Shown: in pieces, positions 7,209-16,966 of the stretch
How the letters are laid out: every line of letters starts with the position of its first letter
Numbering within the stretch: the first letter of the stretch is position 1
Source of the DNA: Pigmentiphaga litoralis
GTDB taxonomy: Bacteria; Pseudomonadota; Gammaproteobacteria; Burkholderiales; Burkholderiaceae_B
Direction: 5' to 3'
Length of the DNA: 64,000 nucleotides
NCBI RefSeq assembly: GCF_014651835.1
Contig: NZ_BMXQ01000001.1
Coordinates: 124,001 to 188,000 of the forward strand
The notes under the pieces: model-generated
The model's input: the letters and a program-made list of their open reading frames with translations, nothing else
Told to the model about the DNA's origin: nothing
The model's database searches: none
Program-made: the position numbers and the translations under genes

Positions 7209-8270
7209 TTGACACCTCTTGAACTTCCGCTCGATGGGCGGGACTGGCGCCTGTGCGTCGCCCCCATGATCGATTGGACCGACCGGCATTGCCGCTTCTT
7301 CCATCGCCTGCTCGCGCCCCGTGCACGGCTGTACACCGAGATGATCACGACCGGCGCGCTGGCATACAGCGATCCGGAACGTCACCTCGATTTCGACGCG
7401 TCCGAACATCCTGTCGCCCTGCAATTGGGCGGCAGCGAGCTGGATGCGTTGGCCAAGTCTGCAAGGATGGGCGCCCAGTGGGGGTATGACGAGATCAACC
7501 TGAACTGCGGCTGTCCGTCGGAACGGGTACTGAAAGGATCGTTCGGCGCCTGCCTGATGGCCGAGCCGGCGCTGGTAGCGGACTGCTACAAGGCGATGCG
7601 CGACGCCGTCGATATTCCCGTCACGCTCAAGCATCGCATCGGGCTGGACAAGAACGAGTCCTACGATTTTGTGCGGGATTTCGTCGGCGCGTCGTACGAC
7701 GCAGGCTGCCGGGTGTTCATCGTGCATGCGCGCAACGCGATCCTGAAGGGGCTGTCGCCGAAGGAAAACCGCGAGATCCCGCCGCTGCGGTACGACGTCG
7801 CCCGGCGCCTGAAGCGGGATTTTCCGGATGCGGTGTTCGTGCTCAATGGCGGCCTGCGGACGGCGGATCAGATCGTGGAAGAACTGGCGCCGCACGATGG
7901 CGTGGCGCTGGATGGCGTGATGATCGGGCGCGAGGCCTACCAGCGTCCGCGGTCCTTGTCGGAGATGTCGGCGCGCCTGTGGCCTGACGTGCCGTTGCCG
8001 TCCGATGAAGAGGTGGTCGATGCAATGACGGCCTACACGGCGGCCCGGATCGCCGCTGGCGAGCCGCTGCGCTGCGTGACACGGCACATTCTGAACCTGG
8101 TGAACGGGCAGGACGGCGCGCGGCGCTGGCGGCAGATGCTGTCGGATAACCGCCTGTTGAACGGCAATGACGCGCAATTGATCCGCGAGGCCTACGACAC
8201 GGTCGTGGCGGCGGGCCAGGATCGGGCGGCGGAAAAGCGCGAGTACCTGCGCACTGTTGCCGAAAACTGA
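7209..8270 (+). CDS. dusA: tRNA-dihydrouridine(20/20a) synthase DusA
   Basis: A 353-residue FMN-dependent enzyme of the Dus family that reduces uridine to dihydrouridine in the tRNA D-loop using NADPH. The N-terminal TIM-barrel signature 'VAPMIDWTDRHCRFFHR' is DusA-like, and the active-site Cys is Cys102 in NCGCPS. The FMN-phosphate binding 'NGGLRT' (about 217) and 'DGVMIGREAY' segments are present, with the helical tRNA-binding domain at the C-terminus. It begins at TTG with no strong ribosome site, so the exact start is uncertain. Length is typical for DusA (about 330-345). Confidence 0.93.
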   Translation: MTPLELPLDGRDWRLCVAPMIDWTDRHCRFFHRLLAPRARLYTEMITTGALAYSDPERHLDFDASEHPVALQLGGSELDALAKSARMGAQWGYDEINLNCGCPSERVLKGSFGACLMAEPALVADCYKAMRDAVDIPVTLKHRIGLDKNESYDFVRDFVGASYDAGCRVFIVHARNAILKGLSPKENREIPPLRYDVARRLKRDFPDAVFVLNGGLRTADQIVEELAPHDGVALDGVMIGREAYQRPRSLSEMSARLWPDVPLPSDEEVVDAMTAYTAARIAAGEPLRCVTRHILNLVNGQDGARRWRQMLSDNRLLNGNDAQLIREAYDTVVAAGQDRAAEKREYLRTVAEN

Positions 8271-8375
8271 GCCGACTTCTGGCCGTTGCTCGGCGCATGG
8301 CCTGGAGCGACCCTGAGCGATACTTGCGCGGGCAACGGCCATAAGGGCTACTGCGTAGACGGGAAAGGACAGGAC

Positions 8376-9113
8376 ATGGCACAGATCGTTTGCGTGCTCG
8401 GTAACAAGGGCGGCACCGGCAAGACGACGCTGTCGCACATGATCGCGCACGGCATGGGGTTGCTGGGCAAACGCGTCGTCTGTGTGCTGACCGACCTCGA
8501 GCGCGAACGCCTGTCGAAAGAAGGCCGCAAATACCTGCCGTTCGACGCGCGCGAGGCCGACGCGCTGGGTCAGGTGATCACCACCCTGAACCATGTGGAC
8601 GAATGGTTTGGTGTCATCGACGGCGGTGGCAACCGGTCGGACATGGACAGCCACCTGGCGTCGCTGGCCGATCTGGTCATTCTGCCGTTCCGCGATTCGC
8701 ACGAAGATATCCGCACGGTGCTGCGCGACCTGGAATGGCTGCCGCGGGCCTGGGCCTTGCCGTTCCAGTGGCCGACCAACACGTGGTCGCGCGATGCCGC
8801 CAACAAGTCGGTCGAAATGTTCATGGGGCACTACCAGGACCGGATCCTGGACCCGATTCCCGCCCTGTCGTCGACCAAGTTGCTCTTGCAGGACAATGTG
8901 CCGGTGCGGCTGCCAGCCGCTTTGAACAGCGCCTGTCGGATCTTGGCGATGCAGGTGTTCGAGCTGCTGGGCGTGGACTACGAAAGCCTGCCCGATGATT
9001 CGGTGCCGGTCGGGACAGAGACTCCAGCGGGCCAGGACAAGCCGGCGTCGTCCAAGGCCGCAACCAAGAAGTCGTCCAGGCCGGCGCCATCGGTGATTCG
9101 CCGCGGCGCGTAA
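8376..9113 (+). CDS. Orphan ParA/MinD-type P-loop ATPase
   Basis: A 245-residue protein with the deviant Walker A motif of the ParA/MinD family (NKGGTGKTT, about residues 10-18, including the signature lysine), then a Walker B-like 'WFGVIDGGG'. The C-terminal 35 residues are a Lys/Ser/Pro/Ala-rich tail. The ATG at 8376 has AGGAC upstream. No ParB, MinC/E, flagellar or cargo partner gene is adjacent; dusA lies before it and an FAD oxidoreductase opposite. The Walker B region and helices are poorly conserved relative to chromosome-partitioning ParA, so it is an orphan family member of unknown cargo. Confidence 0.72.
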   Translation: MAQIVCVLGNKGGTGKTTLSHMIAHGMGLLGKRVVCVLTDLERERLSKEGRKYLPFDAREADALGQVITTLNHVDEWFGVIDGGGNRSDMDSHLASLADLVILPFRDSHEDIRTVLRDLEWLPRAWALPFQWPTNTWSRDAANKSVEMFMGHYQDRILDPIPALSSTKLLLQDNVPVRLPAALNSACRILAMQVFELLGVDYESLPDDSVPVGTETPAGQDKPASSKAATKKSSRPAPSVIRRGA

Positions 9114-9128
9114 CGATCATGGGGGCCG

Positions 9129-10577
9129 TCAGTCCCCGGTTACCGCGCTGTCCCCATCGCCCGTTCCCGCCAGCACCTTGCCCGGGTTCATCAGCCCCTT
9201 GGGGTCCAACGCGTCTTTGATCCGCCGCATCAAGGCCATTTCCAGCGGGCTCTTGTAGCGCAGCAGTTCGTCGCGCTTCAGTTGCCCGATGCCGTGTTCG
9301 GCGCTGATCGACCCCTGGTGCGCATGCACGCTGTCGTGCACGACGCGGTAGACGTCGTACTGCCGTGCCAGGAAGTCCGGCTCGGGCATCGTTTCGGGGC
9401 GGGTCAGGTTGTAGTGCAGATTGCCGTCGCCCAGGTGGCCGAAGGTGATGTTGCGCGCGCCGGGGATCAGGTCCTGCAGCAGGGCGTCGGTGGTGCGTAC
9501 GTAGTCGGCAATGCTGGAGATCGGCACCGAGATATCGTGCTTGATGTTCTTGCCTTCGGTCGACTGCGCAAGCGAGATGCTTTCACGCAAGTGCCACAGC
9601 GCGCGGCCCTGTGCGATGCTGGCCGCCACGACCACGTCCTGCACCAGATCCGCTTCGAGCGCGGCTTCCAGCACCGTTTCGAAACGCTCGCGGCCATGGG
9701 CTTCGCTTTCGCTGTCGGACACTTCAAGCAGCGCAAACCACGGCGACATGGGCAGGGGCAGCGATTGCTGCGGGAACATGCGCACGACCAGGTCCAGGCT
9801 CACGCCCGACATCAGTTCGAAGCCGGTCAGCGATGCGCCAAATCCGGCGCGTGACCGCGCCAGCAGCGCCACCGCGTCGTCCACCGACCGCAGCGCCACC
9901 AGCGCCGTGCAGACGGCCACCGGCAGCGGGTACAGGCGCAGGGTGGCTGCGGTGATGATGCCCAGCGTGCCTTCGCTGCCGATGTACAGGTCGCGCAGGT
10001 CGTACCCGGTGTTGTCCTTGCGCAGTCCGCGCAGGCCTTCCCAGATCTCGCCATCCGGCGTGACCACTTCCAGGCCCAGTGCCAGTTCGCGCGTATTCCC
10101 ATACCGCAGCACCTGCGTGCCGCCTGCGTTGGTCGCAAGGTTGCCGCCGACCGTGCAACTGCCTTCGGACGCGAGGCTGAGCGGGAACAGGCGGTCGGCT
10201 TCGCGCGCGGCCTGCTGCACGTTCTGCAGGATGCAGCCGGCTTCGACGGTGATCGTGTCGTTGGCGGTGTCGATGGCGCGGATCCGCTGCAGGCGCTGCA
10301 GGGAAATCACCACGGCTCGGCCCGACGCATCGGGCGTCGCGGCGCCGGCTAGGCCGGTGTTGCCCCCTTGCGGCACGACCGGCACGCCATGACTGGCGCA
10401 GCAGGCCATGACCGCGGCGACTTCCTGGGTCGAACCGGGCCGCAGCACGGCTTGCGCCGCGCCGGTGTAGCGTTGGCGCCAGTCGGTCAGGTACGGCGCG
10501 GCCGCATCACCAATGAGCACGTGATCGGTGCCGATCAGTCCGGTCAGCGCCTGCAGCAGGGGGGTCGAAGAAGTCAT
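9129..10577 (-). CDS. GlcD-type FAD-binding oxidoreductase (2-hydroxyacid/D-lactate dehydrogenase-like)
   Basis: A 482-residue protein. Residues about 38-180 form the FAD-binding type 4 (PCMH) domain, with the nucleotide signature 'PQGGNTGLAGAATPD' and 'GNLATNAGGTQVLRYGNTRELALGLEVV'. Residues about 215-475 form the FAD-oxidase C-terminal domain, ending in 'SAEHGIGQLKRDEL' and 'DPKGLMNPGKVL'. Relatives oxidise D-lactate, D-2-hydroxyglutarate, glycolate or similar hydroxyacids, passing electrons to the respiratory chain or ETF. The substrate here is not determinable. The ATG at 10577 is favoured because the 48 upstream in-frame residues are Arg-rich shadow sequence. It may be the last gene of the wrbA-DUF2069 unit, which ends 31 bases upstream. 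Confidence 0.85.
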   Translation of the reverse strand: MTSSTPLLQALTGLIGTDHVLIGDAAAPYLTDWRQRYTGAAQAVLRPGSTQEVAAVMACCASHGVPVVPQGGNTGLAGAATPDASGRAVVISLQRLQRIRAIDTANDTITVEAGCILQNVQQAAREADRLFPLSLASEGSCTVGGNLATNAGGTQVLRYGNTRELALGLEVVTPDGEIWEGLRGLRKDNTGYDLRDLYIGSEGTLGIITAATLRLYPLPVAVCTALVALRSVDDAVALLARSRAGFGASLTGFELMSGVSLDLVVRMFPQQSLPLPMSPWFALLEVSDSESEAHGRERFETVLEAALEADLVQDVVVAASIAQGRALWHLRESISLAQSTEGKNIKHDISVPISSIADYVRTTDALLQDLIPGARNITFGHLGDGNLHYNLTRPETMPEPDFLARQYDVYRVVHDSVHAHQGSISAEHGIGQLKRDELLRYKSPLEMALMRRIKDALDPKGLMNPGKVLAGTGDGDSAVTGD

Positions 10578-10608
10578 GACAACGTGGCCTGGAAAGAAAT
10601 GGGGTCGT

Positions 10609-11699
<1,091 letters not shown>

Positions 11700-11711
11700 T
11701 TATCTCTCGTC

Positions 11712-13211
11712 ATGACCTTGCGCATACCATCCGAGAGCACCCCCGCCGGAACACCCGCAGCCCGGCCTGATTCGCACCCCGACTCCGCCCCGCAGGCGGC
11801 GCCAGCACCGGCCGCCGGCCCGTCCGACGCCGCGCCCCCCGAGGCGCATTCCGAAACGCCGCGCGGCATTGCCGCCCGCCGCGCGGCGTTGCGCGCCCGC
11901 TGGACCGCGAAGGAGTCGATGCTGAGCCGTATTGGACGCCTTTTGCGGTTCGCCGCCAAGCGTGCCGACGAAGAACGCATCACCCAGGTGGCGTCGAGCC
12001 TGACCTTCACGTCGGTGCTCTCGATGGTGCCCTTGCTGGCCGTGGCGCTGGCCCTGTTCACGGCCTTTCCGCTCTTCAATCAATTCCAGGGTGCGCTCGA
12101 AGAGTATCTCGTCACCAACCTGATGCCGCCGTCGGTCGCCCAGAACATCATGGGCTACCTGAACGACTTTGCGCAAAAGGCGTCGCGCCTGACCGCGATT
12201 GGCGGTGTGTTCCTGGTGTTCACCGCGCTGTCCCTGATGCTGACCATCGACCACGCGCTGAACGAGATCTGGCATGTACGCAAGGCGCGCGCGCTGCCGC
12301 AGCGGGTGTTGATCTACTGGGCCACGCTGACCCTTGGACCCGTGCTGATGGGCGCCAGCCTGTGGGCCACGTCCTTCCTGGCTCGCGAATCCATGGGGCT
12401 GGTCGGCAACACCCTGGCGCCGCTGGAAGTGCTGCTGTCGTTCCTGCCCATGGTGCTGACCGGCCTGGCCTTTGCCGCGCTGTTCATTGTGGTGCCGAAC
12501 CGCCAGGTCGAACCGCGCGATGCCCTGACCGGGGGCTTTGCGGCCGCCGTCGTCCTTGAAATCATGAAGGCCTGCTTTGCGTATTACCTGACGCGCTTCC
12601 CGTCGTACACGGTCATCTACGGCGCCTTTGCGACCTTGCCGATCTTCTTGTTGTGGGTGTACCTGTCATGGCTCGTGACGCTGTTCGGCGCGATCCTGGC
12701 CGCCAGCCTGCCACTGATCCGCATGGGCCGGTGGGCCGACGAGCGGCATTCCGGCGCGCCGTTCATCGATGCCATTGCGATCCTGCGCGCACTGATCACC
12801 GCCCGCGCCAGCAAGAAAGTCGGCCTGAGCACGCGCAGCCTGCGCCACCGGCTGAATCTGCATCACGAAGAGCTGATGACCGTGCTCGATACCCTGTCGG
12901 ACATCGGCTATATCGTGCGGGTCGGCGACGCCGGCACGTCGCGCGAACGCTGGGCGTTGATCTGCGATCCGGACACGGCCACGCTTGAACCCGTCTTCGA
13001 CCGCCTGCTGCTCGATCGTCACCAGTTCATCAAGGAAGGCGCGGCGCCCTTGCTGACCGCGGTCAACTCGGCCTGGGTCAATCCCAAGGTGACGCTGACC
13101 CAGGCGCTGGCCGACGTGGACGATCTGCCCGACGAACACGCCTTGCTGAACGACCCGCTGGCCACGCTCGATCCCAAGGTGTTGCCGGCGGCGGAGCAGC
13201 AGGCGGGTTAG
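11712..13211 (+). CDS. YihY/BrkB (UPF0761) family membrane protein
   Basis: A 499-residue inner-membrane protein. An unstructured Pro/Ala-rich leader of about 70 residues precedes the YihY/BrkB domain: six membrane helices between about 95 and 340 with the family motifs 'TFTSVLSMVPLLAVALALF' and 'YGAFATLPIFLLWVYLSW'. A soluble C-terminal winged-helix-like region follows (about 350-499). E. coli YihY was once misnamed RNase BN; BrkB was linked to serum resistance in Bordetella, but molecular function is unsettled. A second in-frame start at 11919 has AAGGAG 3 bases upstream and would give about 430 residues, closer to the family norm and leaving space for divergent promoters. The stop overlaps the LigB gene end by four bases. 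Confidence 0.85.
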   Translation: MTLRIPSESTPAGTPAARPDSHPDSAPQAAPAPAAGPSDAAPPEAHSETPRGIAARRAALRARWTAKESMLSRIGRLLRFAAKRADEERITQVASSLTFTSVLSMVPLLAVALALFTAFPLFNQFQGALEEYLVTNLMPPSVAQNIMGYLNDFAQKASRLTAIGGVFLVFTALSLMLTIDHALNEIWHVRKARALPQRVLIYWATLTLGPVLMGASLWATSFLARESMGLVGNTLAPLEVLLSFLPMVLTGLAFAALFIVVPNRQVEPRDALTGGFAAAVVLEIMKACFAYYLTRFPSYTVIYGAFATLPIFLLWVYLSWLVTLFGAILAASLPLIRMGRWADERHSGAPFIDAIAILRALITARASKKVGLSTRSLRHRLNLHHEELMTVLDTLSDIGYIVRVGDAGTSRERWALICDPDTATLEPVFDRLLLDRHQFIKEGAAPLLTAVNSAWVNPKVTLTQALADVDDLPDEHALLNDPLATLDPKVLPAAEQQAG

Positions 13212-14056
13212 TCCAGCGACCAGTACGAGCCGCCCATGCCGCAGCGCATCTGCACGGACGGCACGTAGAACACGCTTTCGGCCTTGGCGTTGCCACATTC
13301 CGCGGCTGCGCCCATGGCGACGATCCATGCAAGCAATTCGCCTGCGCCGCCATCGCCGCCTGTCAGCAGCTTGTCGAACGTCAGTTCCTGCCGGACGCGG
13401 CCCAGGTCGCCACCTTCCAGCAATTCCATGAACCAGCGGTCAAAGCCTTCGTGCACGGTGAAATAGTCCTTGCCGCCCGGGTCATGCGACAGGCCGCCGG
13501 TGGCCATCAGCACGACACGTTCGTTGGATGGGAACGCGGCCACGGTGCGCGCAATTTGTGCGCCGACGGCCAGGCAACGTTCGGCGCTTGGCACGGGCGG
13601 CACGATCGGGTTCATGTGGATCGGCACGAAGCGCGGTTCATAACGCGGGAACAGGAACTTGAGCGGAACGGACCAGTTGTCGTCGAACAGCAATTGGTCG
13701 GCAAAGGCATGGTTGATGCCAGCCTTGGCCGCGTCCCGCACCAACGCGCGGCCCAGTTCCCGATGCCCCGTGATGGTGTAGTCGGGCACATTCAGCCAGT
13801 CCTTGAACCAGGGTGCCGGCCCCGCCCAGTCGTCACCCAGTCCCACGCAAAAGTCCGGCACGTTGTCGAGCGAAAAATTGAGCAGGTGGTCGTTGGCGAC
13901 GCCAATGATGACATCGGGCTTGAGTTCGTCCATGCGGCGCGCGAATTCGGCGTAGCCCGCCAGCACGGCATCCTGTTCGTGCTGCGGGGATTTGTCGATC
14001 CAGCCGGTGACCCCGGGGGCGTGCGCAACGCCCAGGGCGGCAATCAGTTTGGCCAT
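13208..14056 (-). CDS. Class III extradiol ring-cleavage dioxygenase, LigB-type catalytic subunit
   Basis: A 282-residue catalytic beta subunit of the LigB superfamily. All residues of the non-haem Fe(II) centre known from LigB align: His12 (VAHAP), His57 (ANDH) and Glu240 (GAGELLAW), with the catalytic base His191 (GGLSHD). The enzyme should therefore open an aromatic ring next to, not between, two hydroxyls (or OH/NH2) using O2. It lies 68 bases after the LigA-like subunit gene and is the last gene of the operon that starts at 20619. Substrate unknown. LigAB cleaves protocatechuate; other family members cleave gallate, aminophenol or dihydroxypyridine. AAGGA stands just ahead of the ATG. 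Confidence 0.88.
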   Translation of the reverse strand: MAKLIAALGVAHAPGVTGWIDKSPQHEQDAVLAGYAEFARRMDELKPDVIIGVANDHLLNFSLDNVPDFCVGLGDDWAGPAPWFKDWLNVPDYTITGHRELGRALVRDAAKAGINHAFADQLLFDDNWSVPLKFLFPRYEPRFVPIHMNPIVPPVPSAERCLAVGAQIARTVAAFPSNERVVLMATGGLSHDPGGKDYFTVHEGFDRWFMELLEGGDLGRVRQELTFDKLLTGGDGGAGELLAWIVAMGAAAECGNAKAESVFYVPSVQMRCGMGGSYWSLD

Positions 14057-14124
14057 GGCAGGTCCTTGCGTGAAATGTCGGGTTCAGTGCTTGGGTTCAA
14101 TGCAGTCGGTTCACGTCGTGCCGG

Positions 14125-14424
14125 TCAGGTCGCGATCCGCATCTTTTCGGCATACAGACGCGCTGCGTCGCTGTCGTTGTGATTGCGGCTGCCGCCCCGG
14201 AACAGCCGGGCCACCTGCGGCAGAAAGTAGGGGTGCATGCCCATGCGGGCCAGGGCTTCGATGTCGATGCTCCGCCACGCTTCCTTCTCGGCGTCAGTCA
14301 GGCCGTACTGCGTCATGCAGGCTTCCATATCCTGCTGGAACGCCTGGTAGCGGCTCAGGTCGCGCCGCAGTTCGAACACCATGCGGTTCGACGGCAGTGT
14401 CTTGTCGGTATCCTGGATTCCCAT
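14125..14424 (-). CDS. LigA-type small subunit of extradiol dioxygenase
   Basis: A 99-residue all-helical protein matching the LigA domain (protocatechuate 4,5-dioxygenase alpha chain), with 'MVFELRRDLSRYQAFQQDMEACMTQYGLTDAEKEAW' cut short here as a pattern of paired helices, then 'DIEALARMGMHPYFLPQVARLF'. The small subunit lids the active site of the LigB partner and contributes to substrate binding. It is shorter than Sphingobium LigA (about 139 residues). It lies between the LivF-type ATPase gene (43-base gap) and the LigB gene, so transport and ring cleavage are co-transcribed. Confidence 0.85.
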   Translation of the reverse strand: MGIQDTDKTLPSNRMVFELRRDLSRYQAFQQDMEACMTQYGLTDAEKEAWRSIDIEALARMGMHPYFLPQVARLFRGGSRNHNDSDAARLYAEKMRIAT

Positions 14425-14467
14425 GATGCGGACTCTCTTTAAAAAGGTGGGAGCGCGGCTCCCGAAC

Positions 14468-15214
14468 TCAGGCCGTCACGCCAAGCAGACGGTCGAGGGC
14501 TTCCCCGTCGCGAGCCAGGGCCGCGCTTGGGGCGTGATGGATGATCTGGCCACGTTCCAGGACGATCACGTCCTGGGTCATGGCCAGGGCAATGACCGGA
14601 TGCTGTTCGACCACGATGGACGTCAACCCTTCTTCATCGTGCAGGCGGCGGATCGCAGCCGACAGTTCCTCGACCACGATCGGCGCGAGGCCTTCCATCG
14701 GTTCATCGAGCAGCAGCAGTTTCGGATTGGTCATCAGCGCGCGGGCGATCACCAGCATCTGCTGTTCGCCCCCCGACAGTTCGTTGCCGAAGTTGCGGCG
14801 GCGCTCCTGCAGGCGCGGGAACAGGTCATACACCCGCGCCAGGGTCCAGGGGCCGGGGCAGGCCACGACCGTCAGGTTTTCCTGCACGGTCAAGGACGGA
14901 AAGGCCTCGCGTTCCTGCGGCACCCAGCCGATTCCGCCGCGGGCGCGTTGGTTGGGCGCCATCGATGTGATGTCGCGCCCTTGCCAGCGCAGGGTGCCGC
15001 CCATCAGCCGGGTGTTGCCGACGATGGTCTCGAGCAGCGTGGTCTTGCCGACCCCATTCCTGCCCAGCACGGCCAGGCTGCGACCTGATTCGATACGCAA
15101 GGAAAGGTGTTCGAGCACGATGGCGTCGCCGTAGCCGGCATCGACGCGGTCGAGTTCGAGCAGCGCGGGCCGAGCGGTCGTGGACAGGTCTGTAACAGAC
15201 GCGCGGTCCATCAT
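14468..15214 (-). CDS. Branched-chain-type ABC transporter ATPase (LivF-like)
   Basis: A 248-residue ATP-binding subunit with Walker A GRNGVGKTT (about 51-59), ABC signature LSGGEQQ and Walker B LLLLDEP. It follows the LivF pattern of HAAT importers, with the long switch-loop 'IVVEQHPVIALAMTQDVIVLERGQI'. Its ATG overlaps the stop of the LivG-like gene (ATGA). It powers import of the substrate handled by the operon's dioxygenase and hydrolases. Confidence 0.92.
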   Translation of the reverse strand: MMDRASVTDLSTTARPALLELDRVDAGYGDAIVLEHLSLRIESGRSLAVLGRNGVGKTTLLETIVGNTRLMGGTLRWQGRDITSMAPNQRARGGIGWVPQEREAFPSLTVQENLTVVACPGPWTLARVYDLFPRLQERRRNFGNELSGGEQQMLVIARALMTNPKLLLLDEPMEGLAPIVVEELSAAIRRLHDEEGLTSIVVEQHPVIALAMTQDVIVLERGQIIHHAPSAALARDGEALDRLLGVTA

Positions 15215-15966
15215 GCGGTCACCGGATCGAGACGGGTCTGGCCAAGGTAGACCTCGCGCACCCGGGGGTTGGTGGCGATGGCGTCAGGCGTGCCGCTGGC
15301 CACCAGCGCGCCGCCGACCAGCACCGAGATCTGCTGGGCAAAACGAAAGACAAGCCGCATGTCGTGTTCGATCAGCAGGATGGAGACATCCTTGGGCAGT
15401 TCGTCAAGGATCTGGAAGACCTGCTTGCTGTCCGCGGAAGGTACGCCGGCCGCGGGTTCATCCAGCAGCAACACCTTGGGCTTGCGCGCCAGGGCCAGGG
15501 CGATTTCGATCAGCCGCTGCCGGCCGTAAGGCAGGTGCCGGGTGAGCCGGTGCGCATCCGCGCGCAGGCCCATGCGGTCCAGCAACGCAAGCGCTTCCGT
15601 GGCCGCCGGGCCCTGCTTGCGCAAGGAACCGAACAGCGACGACGTCGCCCCCTCGCGCGTCATGATGACGAGCGCGACCGCTTCGAGCGGCGTCATGTCG
15701 AGGAACAGGGTGTTGATCTGGAAGGTGCGCACCAGGCCCAGCTTGACGCGCTGTTCGGGCCGCATGCCGTTGAGCGACACATCGCCCAGCAGGACGTCGC
15801 CGGAGGTGGGTTGCAGCATGCCGGTCAGCAGGTTGATGAGCGTGGTCTTGCCCGCGCCGTTCGGCCCGATCAGGGCATGACGGGATCCCGGTTCCAGACG
15901 GAAGGTCAGATCGTTGGTGGCCGTGAAGCCGCCAAAGCGTTTGTGCAGATGGCGGGTCTCGATCAT
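15211..15966 (-). CDS. Branched-chain-type ABC transporter ATPase (LivG-like)
   Basis: A 251-residue ATP-binding subunit with Walker A 'GPNGAGKTT', the LivG-type extended Q-loop region 'GLVRTFQINTLFLDMTPLEAV', an ABC signature replaced by 'HLPYGRQR' (typical for LivG, LPYG rather than LSGG) and Walker B VLLLDEP. Both ends overlap neighbours by four bases (ATGA), coupling it to the permease before it and the second ATPase after it. It is 5-10 residues short of E. coli LivG because of a compact insert. Confidence 0.92.
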   Translation of the reverse strand: MIETRHLHKRFGGFTATNDLTFRLEPGSRHALIGPNGAGKTTLINLLTGMLQPTSGDVLLGDVSLNGMRPEQRVKLGLVRTFQINTLFLDMTPLEAVALVIMTREGATSSLFGSLRKQGPAATEALALLDRMGLRADAHRLTRHLPYGRQRLIEIALALARKPKVLLLDEPAAGVPSADSKQVFQILDELPKDVSILLIEHDMRLVFRFAQQISVLVGGALVASGTPDAIATNPRVREVYLGQTRLDPVTA

Positions 15967-16964
15967 CGTGGCGCTCCGCGTCGCGCGGCCATCCGGCGGG
16001 CCCAGACGACACCACTGCCGACAATGCCGCCGCGCGCAAAAAAGATGGTCAGCACCAGCCCCAGCCCGAGCCAGAAATGCCAGTAGGCCGGGCTGATGCC
16101 GGACAGCAGGTCGCGGCCGATGACAAACACCGCGGCGCCCACAAAGCCGCCATACAGATACCCGGCGCCACCAAGGGCCGCAATGATCAGGATGTCGGCC
16201 GACCGCCCAAAGCCCAGGGCGTCGATCGTCAGGAACTGGGTGATCTGCGTGAGCAGCGCGCCCGATACGCCGGCAATGACGGCGGCTGCCGTGTAGGCGA
16301 TGCCCAGCGTGCGGCCGTCATCGATGCCCAGGGCCATGGCGCGGCGAGCATTCATGCGCACGGCCTGCAGCGTCATGCCGTAGGGCGAGTTGACCAGTCG
16401 CCGCGCCACCCACAGCAGCACGAAGGACACCACGGCGGCGTACACATAGGCCACGTTGCCATACAGATCGAATTCGAACACACCGAACAGCGGCGCAAAC
16501 GAAATGCCCTGCAAGCCGTCGATGCCCCCCGTCAGGTGCGTGGCCTTGTTGGCTGCTTCGTACAGCACCAGCCCCAGTCCCAGTGTCACCATCAGACGGC
16601 TCAGATCGGTGCCGCGCACGATCAACTGTGCGGTGATCGCGCCCGCAGCGCCTGCGATCAGCCCCGCGATCAACAGGCCCGACACCGGCTCGTGCCAGCC
16701 GTACTTGCCCAGCCATCCGGCCACGAAGGCACCGATGCCAAAGAACGCGGCCTGACCCAGGGTCACGATGCCCGCAAAGCCCAGCAACAGGTCGAGCGAC
16801 AGCGCAAAGCAGCCCATGACCAGCACCTGCGCGCCAAGCGTCCGATAGTCGCCGAACACAAAGAAGGCGCCCACGACCACCAGCCAGAACGCCACTTCAG
16901 CGGGCTGCCACCGTGCGCGATCCAGGAAAGGGCGCGACTCGCGTTCGTTGTCCAAATCCATCAT
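15963..16964 (-). CDS. Branched-chain-type ABC transporter permease (LivM-like)
   Basis: A 333-residue inner-membrane permease with nine to ten helices and the LivM/LivH-family EAA-like loop 'RLVNSPYGMTLQAVRMNARRAMALGID'. I chose the ATG at 16964: AAGGGG lies 5 bases upstream and the preceding permease gene ends at 16967. A GTG at 16970 overlapping that stop would add two residues. The frame extends further up but that is shadow of livH. It is the second membrane half of the importer. Confidence 0.9.
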   Translation of the reverse strand: MMDLDNERESRPFLDRARWQPAEVAFWLVVVGAFFVFGDYRTLGAQVLVMGCFALSLDLLLGFAGIVTLGQAAFFGIGAFVAGWLGKYGWHEPVSGLLIAGLIAGAAGAITAQLIVRGTDLSRLMVTLGLGLVLYEAANKATHLTGGIDGLQGISFAPLFGVFEFDLYGNVAYVYAAVVSFVLLWVARRLVNSPYGMTLQAVRMNARRAMALGIDDGRTLGIAYTAAAVIAGVSGALLTQITQFLTIDALGFGRSADILIIAALGGAGYLYGGFVGAAVFVIGRDLLSGISPAYWHFWLGLGLVLTIFFARGGIVGSGVVWARRMAARRGAPR

Positions 16965-16966
16965 GT

